Source: JACKII01 sp965222315
GTDB lineage: Bacteria; Pseudomonadota; Alphaproteobacteria; Bin95
DNA length: 64,000 nucleotides
Direction of reading: 5' to 3'
Assembly (NCBI GenBank): GCA_965222315.1
Contig: OZ244951.1
Coordinates: 3,162,001-3,226,000 of the forward strand
Shown in pieces: positions 51,876 through 59,423 of this stretch. Below the pieces are notes generated by a model. It made no database searches and was not told the DNA's origin. It saw nothing but the letters and a program-made list of their open reading frames with translations. A program made the translations under genes and the position numbers. Positions within the stretch are counted from its first letter, which is position 1. Each line of letters starts with the position of its first letter.

Positions 51876-53108
51876 ATGGCCGTCACCTTTAAGGATATCG
51901 AAGCCGCGGCGGCTGCCATTGCGGGCCAGGTGGTGCGCACGCCCATGCGCCCCTCCCCCTCCCTGTCGGCGCTAACGGGTGTATCGGTCTGGCTGAAGCT
52001 GGAGAACCTGCAATTCACGGCCTCCTTCAAGGACCGGGGGGCGCTGAACCGCCTGTTGCAGCTTTCCGACGAAGAGCGCCGCCGGGGCGTGGTTGCCATC
52101 TCCGCCGGGAACCATGCCCAGGGAGTCGCCTTCCACGCCGGGCGGCTCGGCATTCCGGCCACCATCGCCATGCCAACCGGGACGCCGTTTGCCAAGGTGG
52201 CGCGGACGGAGAGCTTCGGCGCGACGGTGATCCAGGCAGGCGCGGAACTGGCGGACCTGGTGGCGTTGGCCGATGACTTGGTAGCAAGGGATGGCCTGAC
52301 GCTTATCCACCCCTATGACGACCCTTTCGTGATCGCGGGCCAGAGTACGGTAGGGCTGGAGATTCTGAATAGCGAGACGGATATCGACACGCTGGTTGTG
52401 CCCATTGGCGGCGGCGGCCTGATGGCGGGCATTGCGATTGCCGTGAAAGCGGTGCGCCCGGATATCCGCTTGATTGGTGTGGAGGCAGCTCACTACCCCA
52501 CCATGAAGAGCGCCATCGCCGGCATCGAAGCCCCGGCGGGCCGCCCGACCGTGGCGGAGGGTATTGCGGTCAAATATCCGGGCAGGCTCACTCAGCCGGT
52601 GATCGCCGAGCACGTGGACGACATTCTGTTGATCGACGAGGATCATCTGGAGTGGGGCGTGCAGGAACTTGCTACCGTCGGCAAGGTGGTGGCGGAAGGA
52701 GCTGGCGCGGCGGCGCTGGCGGCGCTGCTAACCTATCCGGAGCAGTTCAAAGGCCGGAAGGCCGGGCTGGTGATCTCCGGCGGCAATATCGATGCGACCG
52801 TGCTGGCCTCAGCCCTGATGCGGAGCCTGGTCCGGCACCGGAAGCTTGTACGCCTGCGCATCCAGGTTAGCGACTCGCCGGGCGGGCTCGCCGCCGCAAC
52901 GCGGATCATCGCGGAGCACGGCGCGAATGTCTGGGACGTGCAGCATAACCGCCTGTTTTTCGACACGCCAATCAAGAGCACGGAGATCGAGTTCGTCCTG
53001 CAAACCAAGGACGAGGCGCACGTGGCGCGGCTGGTTGCGGCGTTGGAAGCGGAAAGCATCGTCGTCAACGTGTTGAGCAATCTGGCGCATAGCACGCTGA
53101 ACGCATGA
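51876..53108 (+). CDS. ilvA: Threonine ammonia-lyase (PLP-dependent, with ACT domain)
   Basis: 410 residues. The PLP lysine is K52 in FKDRGALN; SAGNHAQGVA and the phosphate loop IGGGGLMAG at about 177-184 follow. A C-terminal ACT domain (RIQVSDSPGGLAAATRIIAEHGANVWDVQHNR) suggests allosteric control. It converts threonine to 2-oxobutyrate. The length and single ACT match the TdcB/short-IlvA type. An assignment to isoleucine synthesis or catabolism cannot be made from context. Confidence 0.92.
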   Translation: MAVTFKDIEAAAAAIAGQVVRTPMRPSPSLSALTGVSVWLKLENLQFTASFKDRGALNRLLQLSDEERRRGVVAISAGNHAQGVAFHAGRLGIPATIAMPTGTPFAKVARTESFGATVIQAGAELADLVALADDLVARDGLTLIHPYDDPFVIAGQSTVGLEILNSETDIDTLVVPIGGGGLMAGIAIAVKAVRPDIRLIGVEAAHYPTMKSAIAGIEAPAGRPTVAEGIAVKYPGRLTQPVIAEHVDDILLIDEDHLEWGVQELATVGKVVAEGAGAAALAALLTYPEQFKGRKAGLVISGGNIDATVLASALMRSLVRHRKLVRLRIQVSDSPGGLAAATRIIAEHGANVWDVQHNRLFFDTPIKSTEIEFVLQTKDEAHVARLVAALEAESIVVNVLSNLAHSTLNA

Positions 53109-53196
53109 GAGGCCCATAGCGCGTTGGGCGCGTGAGGGGATAGACTGGTTCTCTGATCGAAACAGGGCAGCAAATTCCAACAGGGAGAACCACGCC

Positions 53197-54000
53197 ATGA
53201 AGCTAGGCGTAATCGGTGCAGGCGGCCGGATGGGCCGGATGCTGGTGCAGACCATTCAGGAAACCAATGGCGCGGAGCTGGCGGCGGCGTGCGAGCATGC
53301 CGGCAGCCCGTTCCTGGGCCAGGACGCCGGTCTGCTTGCCAATGTGGGCGAATTGGGCGTCACCATCGGCAACAGCGCGGAAGCGGTGTTCGAGGCGTGC
53401 GATGCGGTCATGGAGTTTTCCGTGCCCATGGCAACCATCGTGCACGCGCCCCTCGCTGCGAAGCACGGCACGGCGCACGTGATCGGCACCACAGGCCTCA
53501 ACGCTGAGCAGGAAGCCATCCTGGCGAAGGCGGCCGAGAAGACCTGCATCATGTACGCGCCCAACATGAGCGTGATCGTCAACCTGATGTTCGCGCTGGT
53601 GGAGCAGGTGTCCGGCCTGCTCGGCACCGACTACGACATCGAAGTAATGGAGATGCATCACAAGCACAAAATCGATGCCCCCTCCGGCACCGCCGTCGGC
53701 CTAGGCCAGGCGGCGGCGCGCGGACGTAAGGTGGCGTTGCCGGACGTGGCGCAATGGAGCCGGGAGGGCCAGACGGGCGCCCGGCGGGAAGGCGATATCG
53801 GCTTCGCGGCCCTGCGCGGCGGCGACGTAGTGGGCGAGCACACGGTCATCTTCGCCGGGGCGGGCGAACGGCTGGAACTCACCCACCGTTGCACCAACCG
53901 GCAGCTCTTCGCAGGCGGTGCGGTGCGGGCTGCGCTCTGGACGGACGGCCAGAAGCCGGGGCTTTACTCCATGATGGATGTGCTTGGTATTAAGCTATAA
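53197..54000 (+). CDS. dapB: 4-Hydroxy-tetrahydrodipicolinate reductase
   Basis: 267 residues with GGGAG before the ATG. The N-terminal VIGAGGRMGRML binds NAD(P)H, and IGTTGLNAEQE and YAPNMSVIVNLM are typical. The catalytic segment EMHHKHKIDAPSGTAVGLG contains the His and Lys used in catalysis. It is a lysine/DAP synthesis enzyme, so it is needed for peptidoglycan. It is followed by a long gene-free region with unusual repeats. Confidence 0.95.
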   Translation: MKLGVIGAGGRMGRMLVQTIQETNGAELAAACEHAGSPFLGQDAGLLANVGELGVTIGNSAEAVFEACDAVMEFSVPMATIVHAPLAAKHGTAHVIGTTGLNAEQEAILAKAAEKTCIMYAPNMSVIVNLMFALVEQVSGLLGTDYDIEVMEMHHKHKIDAPSGTAVGLGQAAARGRKVALPDVAQWSREGQTGARREGDIGFAALRGGDVVGEHTVIFAGAGERLELTHRCTNRQLFAGGAVRAALWTDGQKPGLYSMMDVLGIKL

Positions 54001-54066
54001 GGCTTACGCTAAGAGGGCTTTATCTTCAGCCTAACCAGAGCCCATTGATCTAAGCACAGGTCGGGT

Positions 54067-54100
54067 CTCCCCGGCCCTCGCCTATTGCTGGGCCGGGGAG
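54067..54100 (+). terminator. Strong GC-rich hairpin downstream of dapB
   Basis: CTCCCCGGCCC (54067-54077) is a perfect complement of GGGCCGGGGAG (54090-54100) across a 12-base loop. The stem is very stable and lies 67 bases after the dapB stop. No T tract follows, so it is a candidate terminator or RNA-stabilising structure rather than a classical intrinsic terminator. Confidence 0.5.
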
Positions 54101-54258
54101 TGTTGAGAGGGGTAGCATGGCCCCGCCGCTGAGAGGGGGTCGGCTCGGCCGCGGAGCGGTGGAGAGCCTATTGCGGGAGATGGTTAACCGCACCAAATGA
54201 AAGCTTGAGCGCATGATATTGGCCGCAAATTAGACGCTACCGGGCGATGCTCGCCGGA

Positions 54259-54369
54259 TCTACATGGCATCTACACCGCGTCTACATTTTGTCTACATCG
54301 AATAAACCCGGCATCTACATTTTCGGCCCGGAATGTCGGTTTTTGTCGATCAATGTAGATAAATGTAGA
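54259..54369. repeat. Helically phased TCTACAT box array
   Basis: TCTACAT-type heptamers start at 54259, 54270 (as TCTACAC), 54281 and 54292, spaced exactly 11 bases, with another at 54314 (two periods on). The inverse ATGTAGA occurs at 54353 and 54363, ten bases apart. The ATCTACATTT at 54313-54322 is complementary to AAATGTAGAT at 54361-54370, followed by seven T residues, so the plus-strand RNA could form a terminator-like hairpin. The region lies between convergent stops, so it is not the promoter of either neighbour. Confidence 0.85.
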
Positions 54370-54389
54370 TTTTTTTCCGACACAGAACA

Positions 54390-54407
54390 GCGCTACCATT
54401 GTAGCGC
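54390..54407. other. Short perfect hairpin near the end of the array region
   Basis: GCGCTAC (54390-54396) and GTAGCGC (54401-54407) form a perfect seven-pair stem around CATT, 22 bases before the stop of the convergent hydrolase gene. It may be part of a transcript end for that gene or of the same unusual intergenic structure. No T tract follows on either strand. Confidence 0.5.
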
Positions 54408-54428
54408 AACTCAGAGCCCCTCCAACCT

Positions 54429-55283
54429 CTAGCGCGTTTGGTCCAGGATGAAGCGGGCGACCAGTTCGTGGGTGCTTTGGGCATCCCGCGCGTCAGGGGC
54501 AATGTCGGTGATGGTCAACGCGCCGCCCGCTTGCCGGTAGTTGCCGGCGAAGCGCTCCGGCTCGTTCGCATCCACCGGCGATTCCGGGTCGCGGTAGTCA
54601 TGCATGAAGTCGGGGCGGCCTTGTATCCACAACGCAGGCGGCAGCCTGACTGCCTCCCCGCGCTCCAGGATCAGCATGGGGTTGCCGTCCAGCATGTTCT
54701 CGTCACTCTGCCAGAAGCTGCTCTGCCGCTCGGCTATGCTGGTGTATTGATCCGGGATGGTCCCCGCCGCCGTGTGCCGCTCCAGATGACGGAGGCGGGA
54801 GAGCGGATTGATCACCGGCCAGGTCATGCAGACGCTGCGCACCGCGGCGTCGGTGGGGTTGGAGCCCTCCGGCAAAGGGATGGCGGCGTAACGGGGATCG
54901 TCGGGGCGCATGGCGGAGAGCATCGCGAGGTGCCCGCCGCTGGACTGCCCGACCAGGTTCACCCAGTCCGGGCGCGTGCCGAGGCGGGCGGCGTTGGCCT
55001 TCACCCATCGCACCGCATAATTAACGTCCTGCAGCGCGCTGGGGTAGCCGTCCGATGCCTGGCGGAAGTCGATGGCGATGGCGACAATGCCCCGCCGGGC
55101 CAAGACCTCATCACGCGTCTGGCATTCATCCAGCGAGCCCTTGCTCCACGCGCCGCCATGCAGGTCGATGACCGCGGGCGAAGGGCCGGTGATCTCCGGC
55201 CGGACGATGCGCATGGCGAGCGCCTGACCACCGTGGTTGAGGTACACGCGGTCCTCTACCGTGAAGGAGTAATCGGCTGGCAC
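54429..55283 (-). CDS. Alpha/beta hydrolase (carboxylesterase/lipase HSL-like)
   Basis: 284 residues from GTG at 55283, with GGAGG six bases upstream. The oxyanion-hole motif HGGAW (in DLHGGAWSKG) and the nucleophile elbow GQSSGGH (about 117-123) are HSL-type. A late Asp in QGRPDFMHDYRD may complete the triad. No signal peptide is seen. It is transcribed after the DUF2244 gene with a nine-base gap, so the two are probably co-expressed. The substrate is unknown. Confidence 0.88.
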   Translation of the reverse strand: MPADYSFTVEDRVYLNHGGQALAMRIVRPEITGPSPAVIDLHGGAWSKGSLDECQTRDEVLARRGIVAIAIDFRQASDGYPSALQDVNYAVRWVKANAARLGTRPDWVNLVGQSSGGHLAMLSAMRPDDPRYAAIPLPEGSNPTDAAVRSVCMTWPVINPLSRLRHLERHTAAGTIPDQYTSIAERQSSFWQSDENMLDGNPMLILERGEAVRLPPALWIQGRPDFMHDYRDPESPVDANEPERFAGNYRQAGGALTITDIAPDARDAQSTHELVARFILDQTR

Positions 55284-55292
55284 AAACGCCTC

Positions 55293-55781
55293 CTATGCAG
55301 GGCGGGGGAAGGTCCGGGCTTCGCTGAGGGCGTTCCGCAGGGTGCCGGCGAACTCGACCCGCTCTTCCGGCGCGAGGAACGCACCCAGAGTCAGGGATCG
55401 GCGGCCACTGGCGATCTCCAGGCGGCAATCGTGCTCCTCCGGCCGGTGCAGTTCGACACGCGCCCAGGCCGGTTCGAAGCTCCATACCTTCTGGCGGCCA
55501 TCGGGCTGCACCCGGCGGATGGTCAGTTGCTGGCGGGTCACCCGCACGATCTCACGCAGGCGCGCCTGGCGGTAGTTGATCCGGAAGGCGATATAGAACA
55601 GCAGCACGTCTACACCGAAAAAGCCCAGCACCGGCCACGCGCCCATGGAGGCGAAAATCATCCCGGTGGTGAAACTCGCCAAGCCGAACGCCCCGAACAG
55701 CACCATGAAAGCCCGCGGCGTGAGCGAGCGGTGCGGGGTCAGCGTGGCGTCCAGCAGGAAGGGTGAGGCAGCGGATTGCAT
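55293..55781 (-). CDS. DUF2244 family membrane protein
   Basis: 162 residues from ATG at 55781. Two closely spaced membrane segments (AFMVLFGAFGLASFTTGMIFAS and VLGFFGVDVLLFYIAFRI) are followed by a soluble C-terminal domain with the pattern VTRQQLTIRRV and FEPAWARVEL. This layout is typical of the alphaproteobacterial DUF2244 group, whose function is unknown. It sits immediately upstream of the hydrolase gene. Confidence 0.85.
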   Translation of the reverse strand: MQSAASPFLLDATLTPHRSLTPRAFMVLFGAFGLASFTTGMIFASMGAWPVLGFFGVDVLLFYIAFRINYRQARLREIVRVTRQQLTIRRVQPDGRQKVWSFEPAWARVELHRPEEHDCRLEIASGRRSLTLGAFLAPEERVEFAGTLRNALSEARTFPRPA

Positions 55782-55831
55782 GATTTCAATTCTACGCGAG
55801 AGCAGACAGGGCGGACCAGTAAAAATTGGAC

Positions 55832-56335
55832 CTAGATTGGCGCGGCGGCCTGATCATCCGGCATGGCGGTCAGCACCCCCGGCGACGGCGCATCCGGGCC
55901 GAGCAGGTAGCCCTGGAACCGGGTCTGGTCCTCATCCGGCATTGTGACGCCCCAGGTCGCGGCGGGCACGAAGCCGAAGCGCCGGTAATAGTTGGGATCG
56001 CCGACCAGGAAGACATACTTCCAGCCCGCCGCCTTCGCCCGCGCCAGGGCATCGCGCATCAGGCAACTGCCGACGCCCTGGCCCACATAGCCGGCCCAGA
56101 GCGCGATGGGGCCCAGCAGAAGCACGGTTTCCCCGCCCAGCCTGGCAGGCCAGAACTGGATGGAGCCGAGTAACTCATCGCCAGACAGTGCGACACGGTG
56201 CAGGCAATCGACCGGGTCTACGCCATCGCGGTAGCGGTAGCTGGTCTTGGAGCGCCGGTCCGCGCCAAAGGCGTGGTCCAGCAGCGCTTCGATCTGGGGA
56301 TTATGTTCCGGCAGGGGGGCAACGATATCGACCAT
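55832..56335 (-). CDS. GNAT family N-acetyltransferase (YhbS-like)
   Basis: 167 residues from ATG at 56335 (MVDIVAPLPEHN); the longer frame to 56617 runs into the divergent cupin promoter. The acetyl-CoA loop is YVGQGVGSCLMRDAL and the C-terminal GDPNYYRRFGFVPA is the YhbS-type signature. The substrate is unknown. It is divergent from the cupin dioxygenase gene with a 247-base gap that carries no other recognisable feature. Confidence 0.9.
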   Translation of the reverse strand: MVDIVAPLPEHNPQIEALLDHAFGADRRSKTSYRYRDGVDPVDCLHRVALSGDELLGSIQFWPARLGGETVLLLGPIALWAGYVGQGVGSCLMRDALARAKAAGWKYVFLVGDPNYYRRFGFVPAATWGVTMPDEDQTRFQGYLLGPDAPSPGVLTAMPDDQAAAPI

Positions 56336-56582
56336 GGGACGGGTCCGGGAGCAAAGACAGAGAGACTGCCGGACCTGTGGGCGCGCGGGCGCGATCCGGC
56401 CTAAAGGCTGGCGGGGGATCCCAATCGTCGTCGCGCAAGATACGTCATGGCCGGGACCGTACTGGAAGCCGCCGATGAGTGCCAGCGGGAATTTGACCGG
56501 TCTGGCGGGTGCCTGTTCCCCTTGCGCCGCCGCCGGCGCTCGGCTCTGATAGACAGCAATGTTCGACAATGGAGCGAAGCCC

Positions 56583-57137
56583 ATGCAAGTCCACGATCTC
56601 GTCGCCTTGATCTCCAAGGCAGCCTATGGCCCCAACGGCACAGAGGCAGTGCAGGAAGCGATGGCCACGTTGAGGGGTGACTTGGACGGATTGGCGGAGA
56701 CCCTGTCCTACCTGCCGGGCGTCGGCGGCAATGCCCACCAGGCGTTCTACCGCTCGCCGGGCCTGTCGCTGCTAAAGGTCAACTTCCCGAGCGGCCGCCG
56801 CACCCCGCCGCACAATCATGGCACCTGGGCGACCATCTTGCTGCTGGCGGGCGGGGAGAAGAACACGATCTACAAGCGCGGCGCAGACGGCAAGCTGGAG
56901 CGCGACCGGGTGGTTGAACTGAAACCAGGCGACATCGTGCACATCCCGGCCGACTGCGCCCATGTCGCCGAATGCCTGGGCGATACACCGGCCATCGGCC
57001 TGCATGTCTATGGCGCGAACGTACTGGGGGTCGAGCGCTCCATGTGGGACCCGGAGACCATGGAGGAGCTGGAATTGGACTGGCGGCAGTACGAGCCGCT
57101 GGCGCAGAAGGCGACTGCCATGACCGGTGCGCCCTGA
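56583..57137 (+). CDS. Cysteine dioxygenase-type cupin protein
   Basis: 184 residues from ATG at 56583 with GGAG eight bases upstream. The Fe-binding cupin motif is PPHNHGTW (H77, H79), and the third ligand His127 lies in DCAHVAE. GDIVHIPADCAH is the second cupin motif. This fits cysteine dioxygenase or 3-mercaptopropionate dioxygenase-like enzymes, which oxidise a thiol to a sulfinate. The specific thiol cannot be read. A TetR regulator follows. Confidence 0.85.
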   Translation: MQVHDLVALISKAAYGPNGTEAVQEAMATLRGDLDGLAETLSYLPGVGGNAHQAFYRSPGLSLLKVNFPSGRRTPPHNHGTWATILLLAGGEKNTIYKRGADGKLERDRVVELKPGDIVHIPADCAHVAECLGDTPAIGLHVYGANVLGVERSMWDPETMEELELDWRQYEPLAQKATAMTGAP

Positions 57138-57194
57138 ACGGCTGACGCCCCTGCCCCACTTGCCCGTATGACAGCGCCGCAGTAAGCATCGCCT

Positions 57195-57818
57195 ATGGAA
57201 AGCGACGACGGCGGCAAACGCGGCTACCACCACGGCAATCTGCGCGAGGCGCTGATCTTCGCCGCTATCGGCCTGATCTCCGACAAGGGCTTGCAAGGCT
57301 TTACCTTTGCCGAGGCGGCGCGGGCGGCAGGCGTGTCGGCGGCGGCACCCTATCGCCATTTCAAGGACCGGGACGCCCTGGTGGCCGAGGTTGCGCGCTA
57401 TGGCTTCGAGCGCTTCGCCGAACGGCTGGAAAAGGCCTGGAACAAGGGGGAGCCGACGACGCTCTTTGCACTGGAGGCCGTCGGCATGGCCTACTTGGCC
57501 TTCGCACGGGAGGAGCGGCCCCTGTTCGCCGCCATGTTCCAGTCCGGCCTGCCAAACGAACCGGGACTGACCGCGGCGGCCGACCGCGCTTTCAACGTGC
57601 TGGTGAATGCCTGCACCGCCGTTTCCAAGCGCCTCCCGCCGGCGAACCGCCCGCCGGTTCAGATGATGAGCTTTCACCTCTGGGCGCTGAGCCATGGCGT
57701 TGCGGAGCTGTTCAGCGGCAATGGGCCAAAGCGCTCTCCCATTGCATCGACGGACCTGCTGGAGTCCGGGATGATGGTTTACCTACGCGGACTGGGAATT
57801 ATTCCGGAAGACACCTGA
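57195..57818 (+). CDS. TetR family transcriptional regulator (WHG domain)
   Basis: 207 residues. An N-terminal basic leader GYHHGNLREAL is followed by the helix-turn-helix FTFAEAARAAGVSAAAPYRHF at about 36-56. The C-terminal ligand domain has the WHG-type LWALSHGVAELF. It may regulate the upstream cupin or the downstream DUF2852 gene. A palindromic site with TetR-like spacing lies between its stop and the DUF2852 start. Confidence 0.93.
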   Translation: MESDDGGKRGYHHGNLREALIFAAIGLISDKGLQGFTFAEAARAAGVSAAAPYRHFKDRDALVAEVARYGFERFAERLEKAWNKGEPTTLFALEAVGMAYLAFAREERPLFAAMFQSGLPNEPGLTAAADRAFNVLVNACTAVSKRLPPANRPPVQMMSFHLWALSHGVAELFSGNGPKRSPIASTDLLESGMMVYLRGLGIIPEDT

Positions 57819-57865
57819 AAAAATTTGACCGCTGCCCATTGACGCCCCTCTGGTCGCACCCATTT

Positions 57866-57890
57866 ATGTTAATGTGAATAACATTCACAT
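57866..57890 (+). promoter_or_regulatory. Nested palindromic operator before the DUF2852 gene
   Basis: ATGTGAAT-AAC-ATTCACAT (57872-57890) is a perfect eight-base inverted repeat, and ATGTTA (57866-57871) with TAACAT (57879-57884) forms an overlapping second palindrome. A TTGACG lies at 57839-57844, about 22 bases upstream, as a possible -35, but no good -10 was found. It is followed by AGGAGG (57891-57896) and the ATG at 57909. Control by the adjacent TetR protein is inference. Confidence 0.6.
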
Positions 57891-57908
57891 AGGAGGCAAA
57901 GACCACGA

Positions 57909-58301
57909 ATGGACACGGTTACTCATTGGCTTAAACGGGCGGAAGGTGCCCTGGACGAGCGAGGAAAGGGCGCCTGGATCGCTGCTTTCGTCCTCGGCTT
58001 TATCATCTTCTGGCCGATCGGCCTCACAATTCTCGGTTACACCATCTGGAGTGGAAGAATGGGTTGTTGGAAGCACATCCGCAAAGGACGCAGGTCCGCA
58101 AACGCAAGCACTGGCAACAGTGCTTTTGACGAGTACCGCGAAGAAACGCTTCGCCGCCTGCAGGAAGAGCAGTCGGAGTTCGAGGGCTTCATGGAGCGGC
58201 TGCGCAAGGCGAAGGACAAGGCGGAATTCGATCAGTTCATGAACGAACGCCGCCGCCCGAACTACGGGCAGAACCAGGGACCCGAGCCGAACGCGGCGTA
58301 A
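57909..58301 (+). CDS. DUF2852 membrane-associated protein
   Basis: 130 residues from ATG at 57909. A membrane segment (AWIAAFVLGFIIFWPIGLTILGYTIW) is followed by a linker GRMGCWKHIRKG and a charged helical tail (FDEYREETLRRLQEEQSEFEGFMERLRKAKDK) that probably forms a coiled coil. This layout matches the alphaproteobacterial DUF2852 family, of unknown function. An intrinsic terminator follows. Confidence 0.88.
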   Translation: MDTVTHWLKRAEGALDERGKGAWIAAFVLGFIIFWPIGLTILGYTIWSGRMGCWKHIRKGRRSANASTGNSAFDEYREETLRRLQEEQSEFEGFMERLRKAKDKAEFDQFMNERRRPNYGQNQGPEPNAA

Positions 58302-58324
58302 GGTCAACAGCCCTCAAGGCTCAG

Positions 58325-58352
58325 AAAAGGCTTCGCTTCGGCGGAGCCTTTT
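58325..58352 (+). terminator. Intrinsic terminator after the DUF2852 gene
   Basis: AAAAGGCTTCGC (58325-58336) pairs with GCGGAGCCTTTT (58341-58352) around a TTCG tetraloop, with one G-T pair. A T-rich stretch ends the stem, as in rho-independent terminators. Bases 58353-58598 after it contain no gene or RNA feature I can support. Confidence 0.85.
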
Positions 58353-58598
58353 GCTTTGTTGCCGCCGGGCTCCCGCTTACAGCCGCCCTCCGGCCGCGGC
58401 TCGGCTTCAATCTCCTGCCGGCGGCCACGGAAGACCACCGATTTGCACACTCATGGTAAAGCCGATACCTGCCCGCGCCGCCACAGTATTCGGGCGTCCG
58501 ATTCTTCACACCTGCAATGCAGCCTAGATGCATTTACCGGTACCGCGCATGAATGGGTGCTTTCCAACCCGATAGAAAAAGACCGGAGAGGGGAGCGG

Positions 58599-59423
58599 CT
58601 ACTCAGCCGCCCGGTTCATCTGATCCCAGTTATAGAGGGCCGGCTCCTTGTCAAGGAAACGGCGGATCGACTCTTTTGAGAAGGCGCTGCTGAACAGCAG
58701 GGTCTGGCCGTCGGCTTCCGCCGTAGCAATGTCGCCATAGTTTGCCTGGAACGTCTTGTTTACCAGGCGCTTTGTCAAAGCCGCCGCCGTCTTCGGCCCC
58801 TGGGCGAGCTTGGCGGCATAGGCCTGCGCCTCGGTCAGCACGTCCGCGCCTTCCTCCACAACAGTATGGACAAAGCCCATGGCCTCGCCTTCTGCCGCCG
58901 TCACGCTGCGGCCCGTGAACATCAGGTCTTTGGCAAGCGCCGGGCCGACCGCGCGCGGTAGCGTGTAGGCGAGCCCCATGTCCGGCATCAGGCCGATCCG
59001 GGCGAACACAGCGCAAAAACGGGCATTGGGCGCCGCAAACACCAGGTCGGCCATCAGCGCCACGCTGAAGCCACCACCAAACGCCAAGCCGTTAACGGCG
59101 GCGATCACCGGGCAATCGATATTGAGCAGTCGCTCCAACCAGACATGCACGTCCAGGATGCTCTGCCGCGCAGGGCCCGGCCCGTCGTCCAGCCGGTTGG
59201 TCATGTTTTTCACGTCGCCGCCGGCACAGAACGCCCGGCCCTCTCCGGTGATGACCAGGGCCTTGATGTCCTCGTTGCCATCCACGAACCGGACCATGGT
59301 CTCGAAATCGTCTTTCAGGTCGAGCGACATGGCGTTCAGCGCGTCCGGCCGGGCCATGGTGAAGGTCGCGACGCCGTCGGCGGCAATCTCCAGACGGGAG
59401 CAGTTCAGCTTGGGAATGGTCAT
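58599..59423 (-). CDS. Enoyl-CoA hydratase/isomerase (crotonase) family protein
   Basis: 274 residues. The oxyanion-hole motifs are FCAGGDVKNM and VNGLAFGGGFSVALMAD. The region AVFARIGLMPDMGLAYTLPR carries the family loop. Which crotonase reaction it performs is open. Its ATG at 59423 overlaps the stop of the TcuA-like flavoprotein (59420-59422), so the two are expressed together. Confidence 0.9.
   Translation of the reverse strand: MTIPKLNCSRLEIAADGVATFTMARPDALNAMSLDLKDDFETMVRFVDGNEDIKALVITGEGRAFCAGGDVKNMTNRLDDGPGPARQSILDVHVWLERLLNIDCPVIAAVNGLAFGGGFSVALMADLVFAAPNARFCAVFARIGLMPDMGLAYTLPRAVGPALAKDLMFTGRSVTAAEGEAMGFVHTVVEEGADVLTEAQAYAAKLAQGPKTAAALTKRLVNKTFQANYGDIATAEADGQTLLFSSAFSKESIRRFLDKEPALYNWDQMNRAAE

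Noticed and set aside
53113..53135. Terminator hairpin after the threonine dehydratase gene (GCCCA..TGGGC)
   Set aside because: Only five pairs with no T tract; too weak to support.
54259..54369. CRISPR array
   Set aside because: The repeated unit is only 7 bases with 11-base periodicity, far too short for repeats and spacers, and no cas genes are present.
54247..54432. A 61-residue frame across the TCTACAT array
   Set aside because: Its content is determined by the heptamer repeats; no SD and no recognisable protein features.
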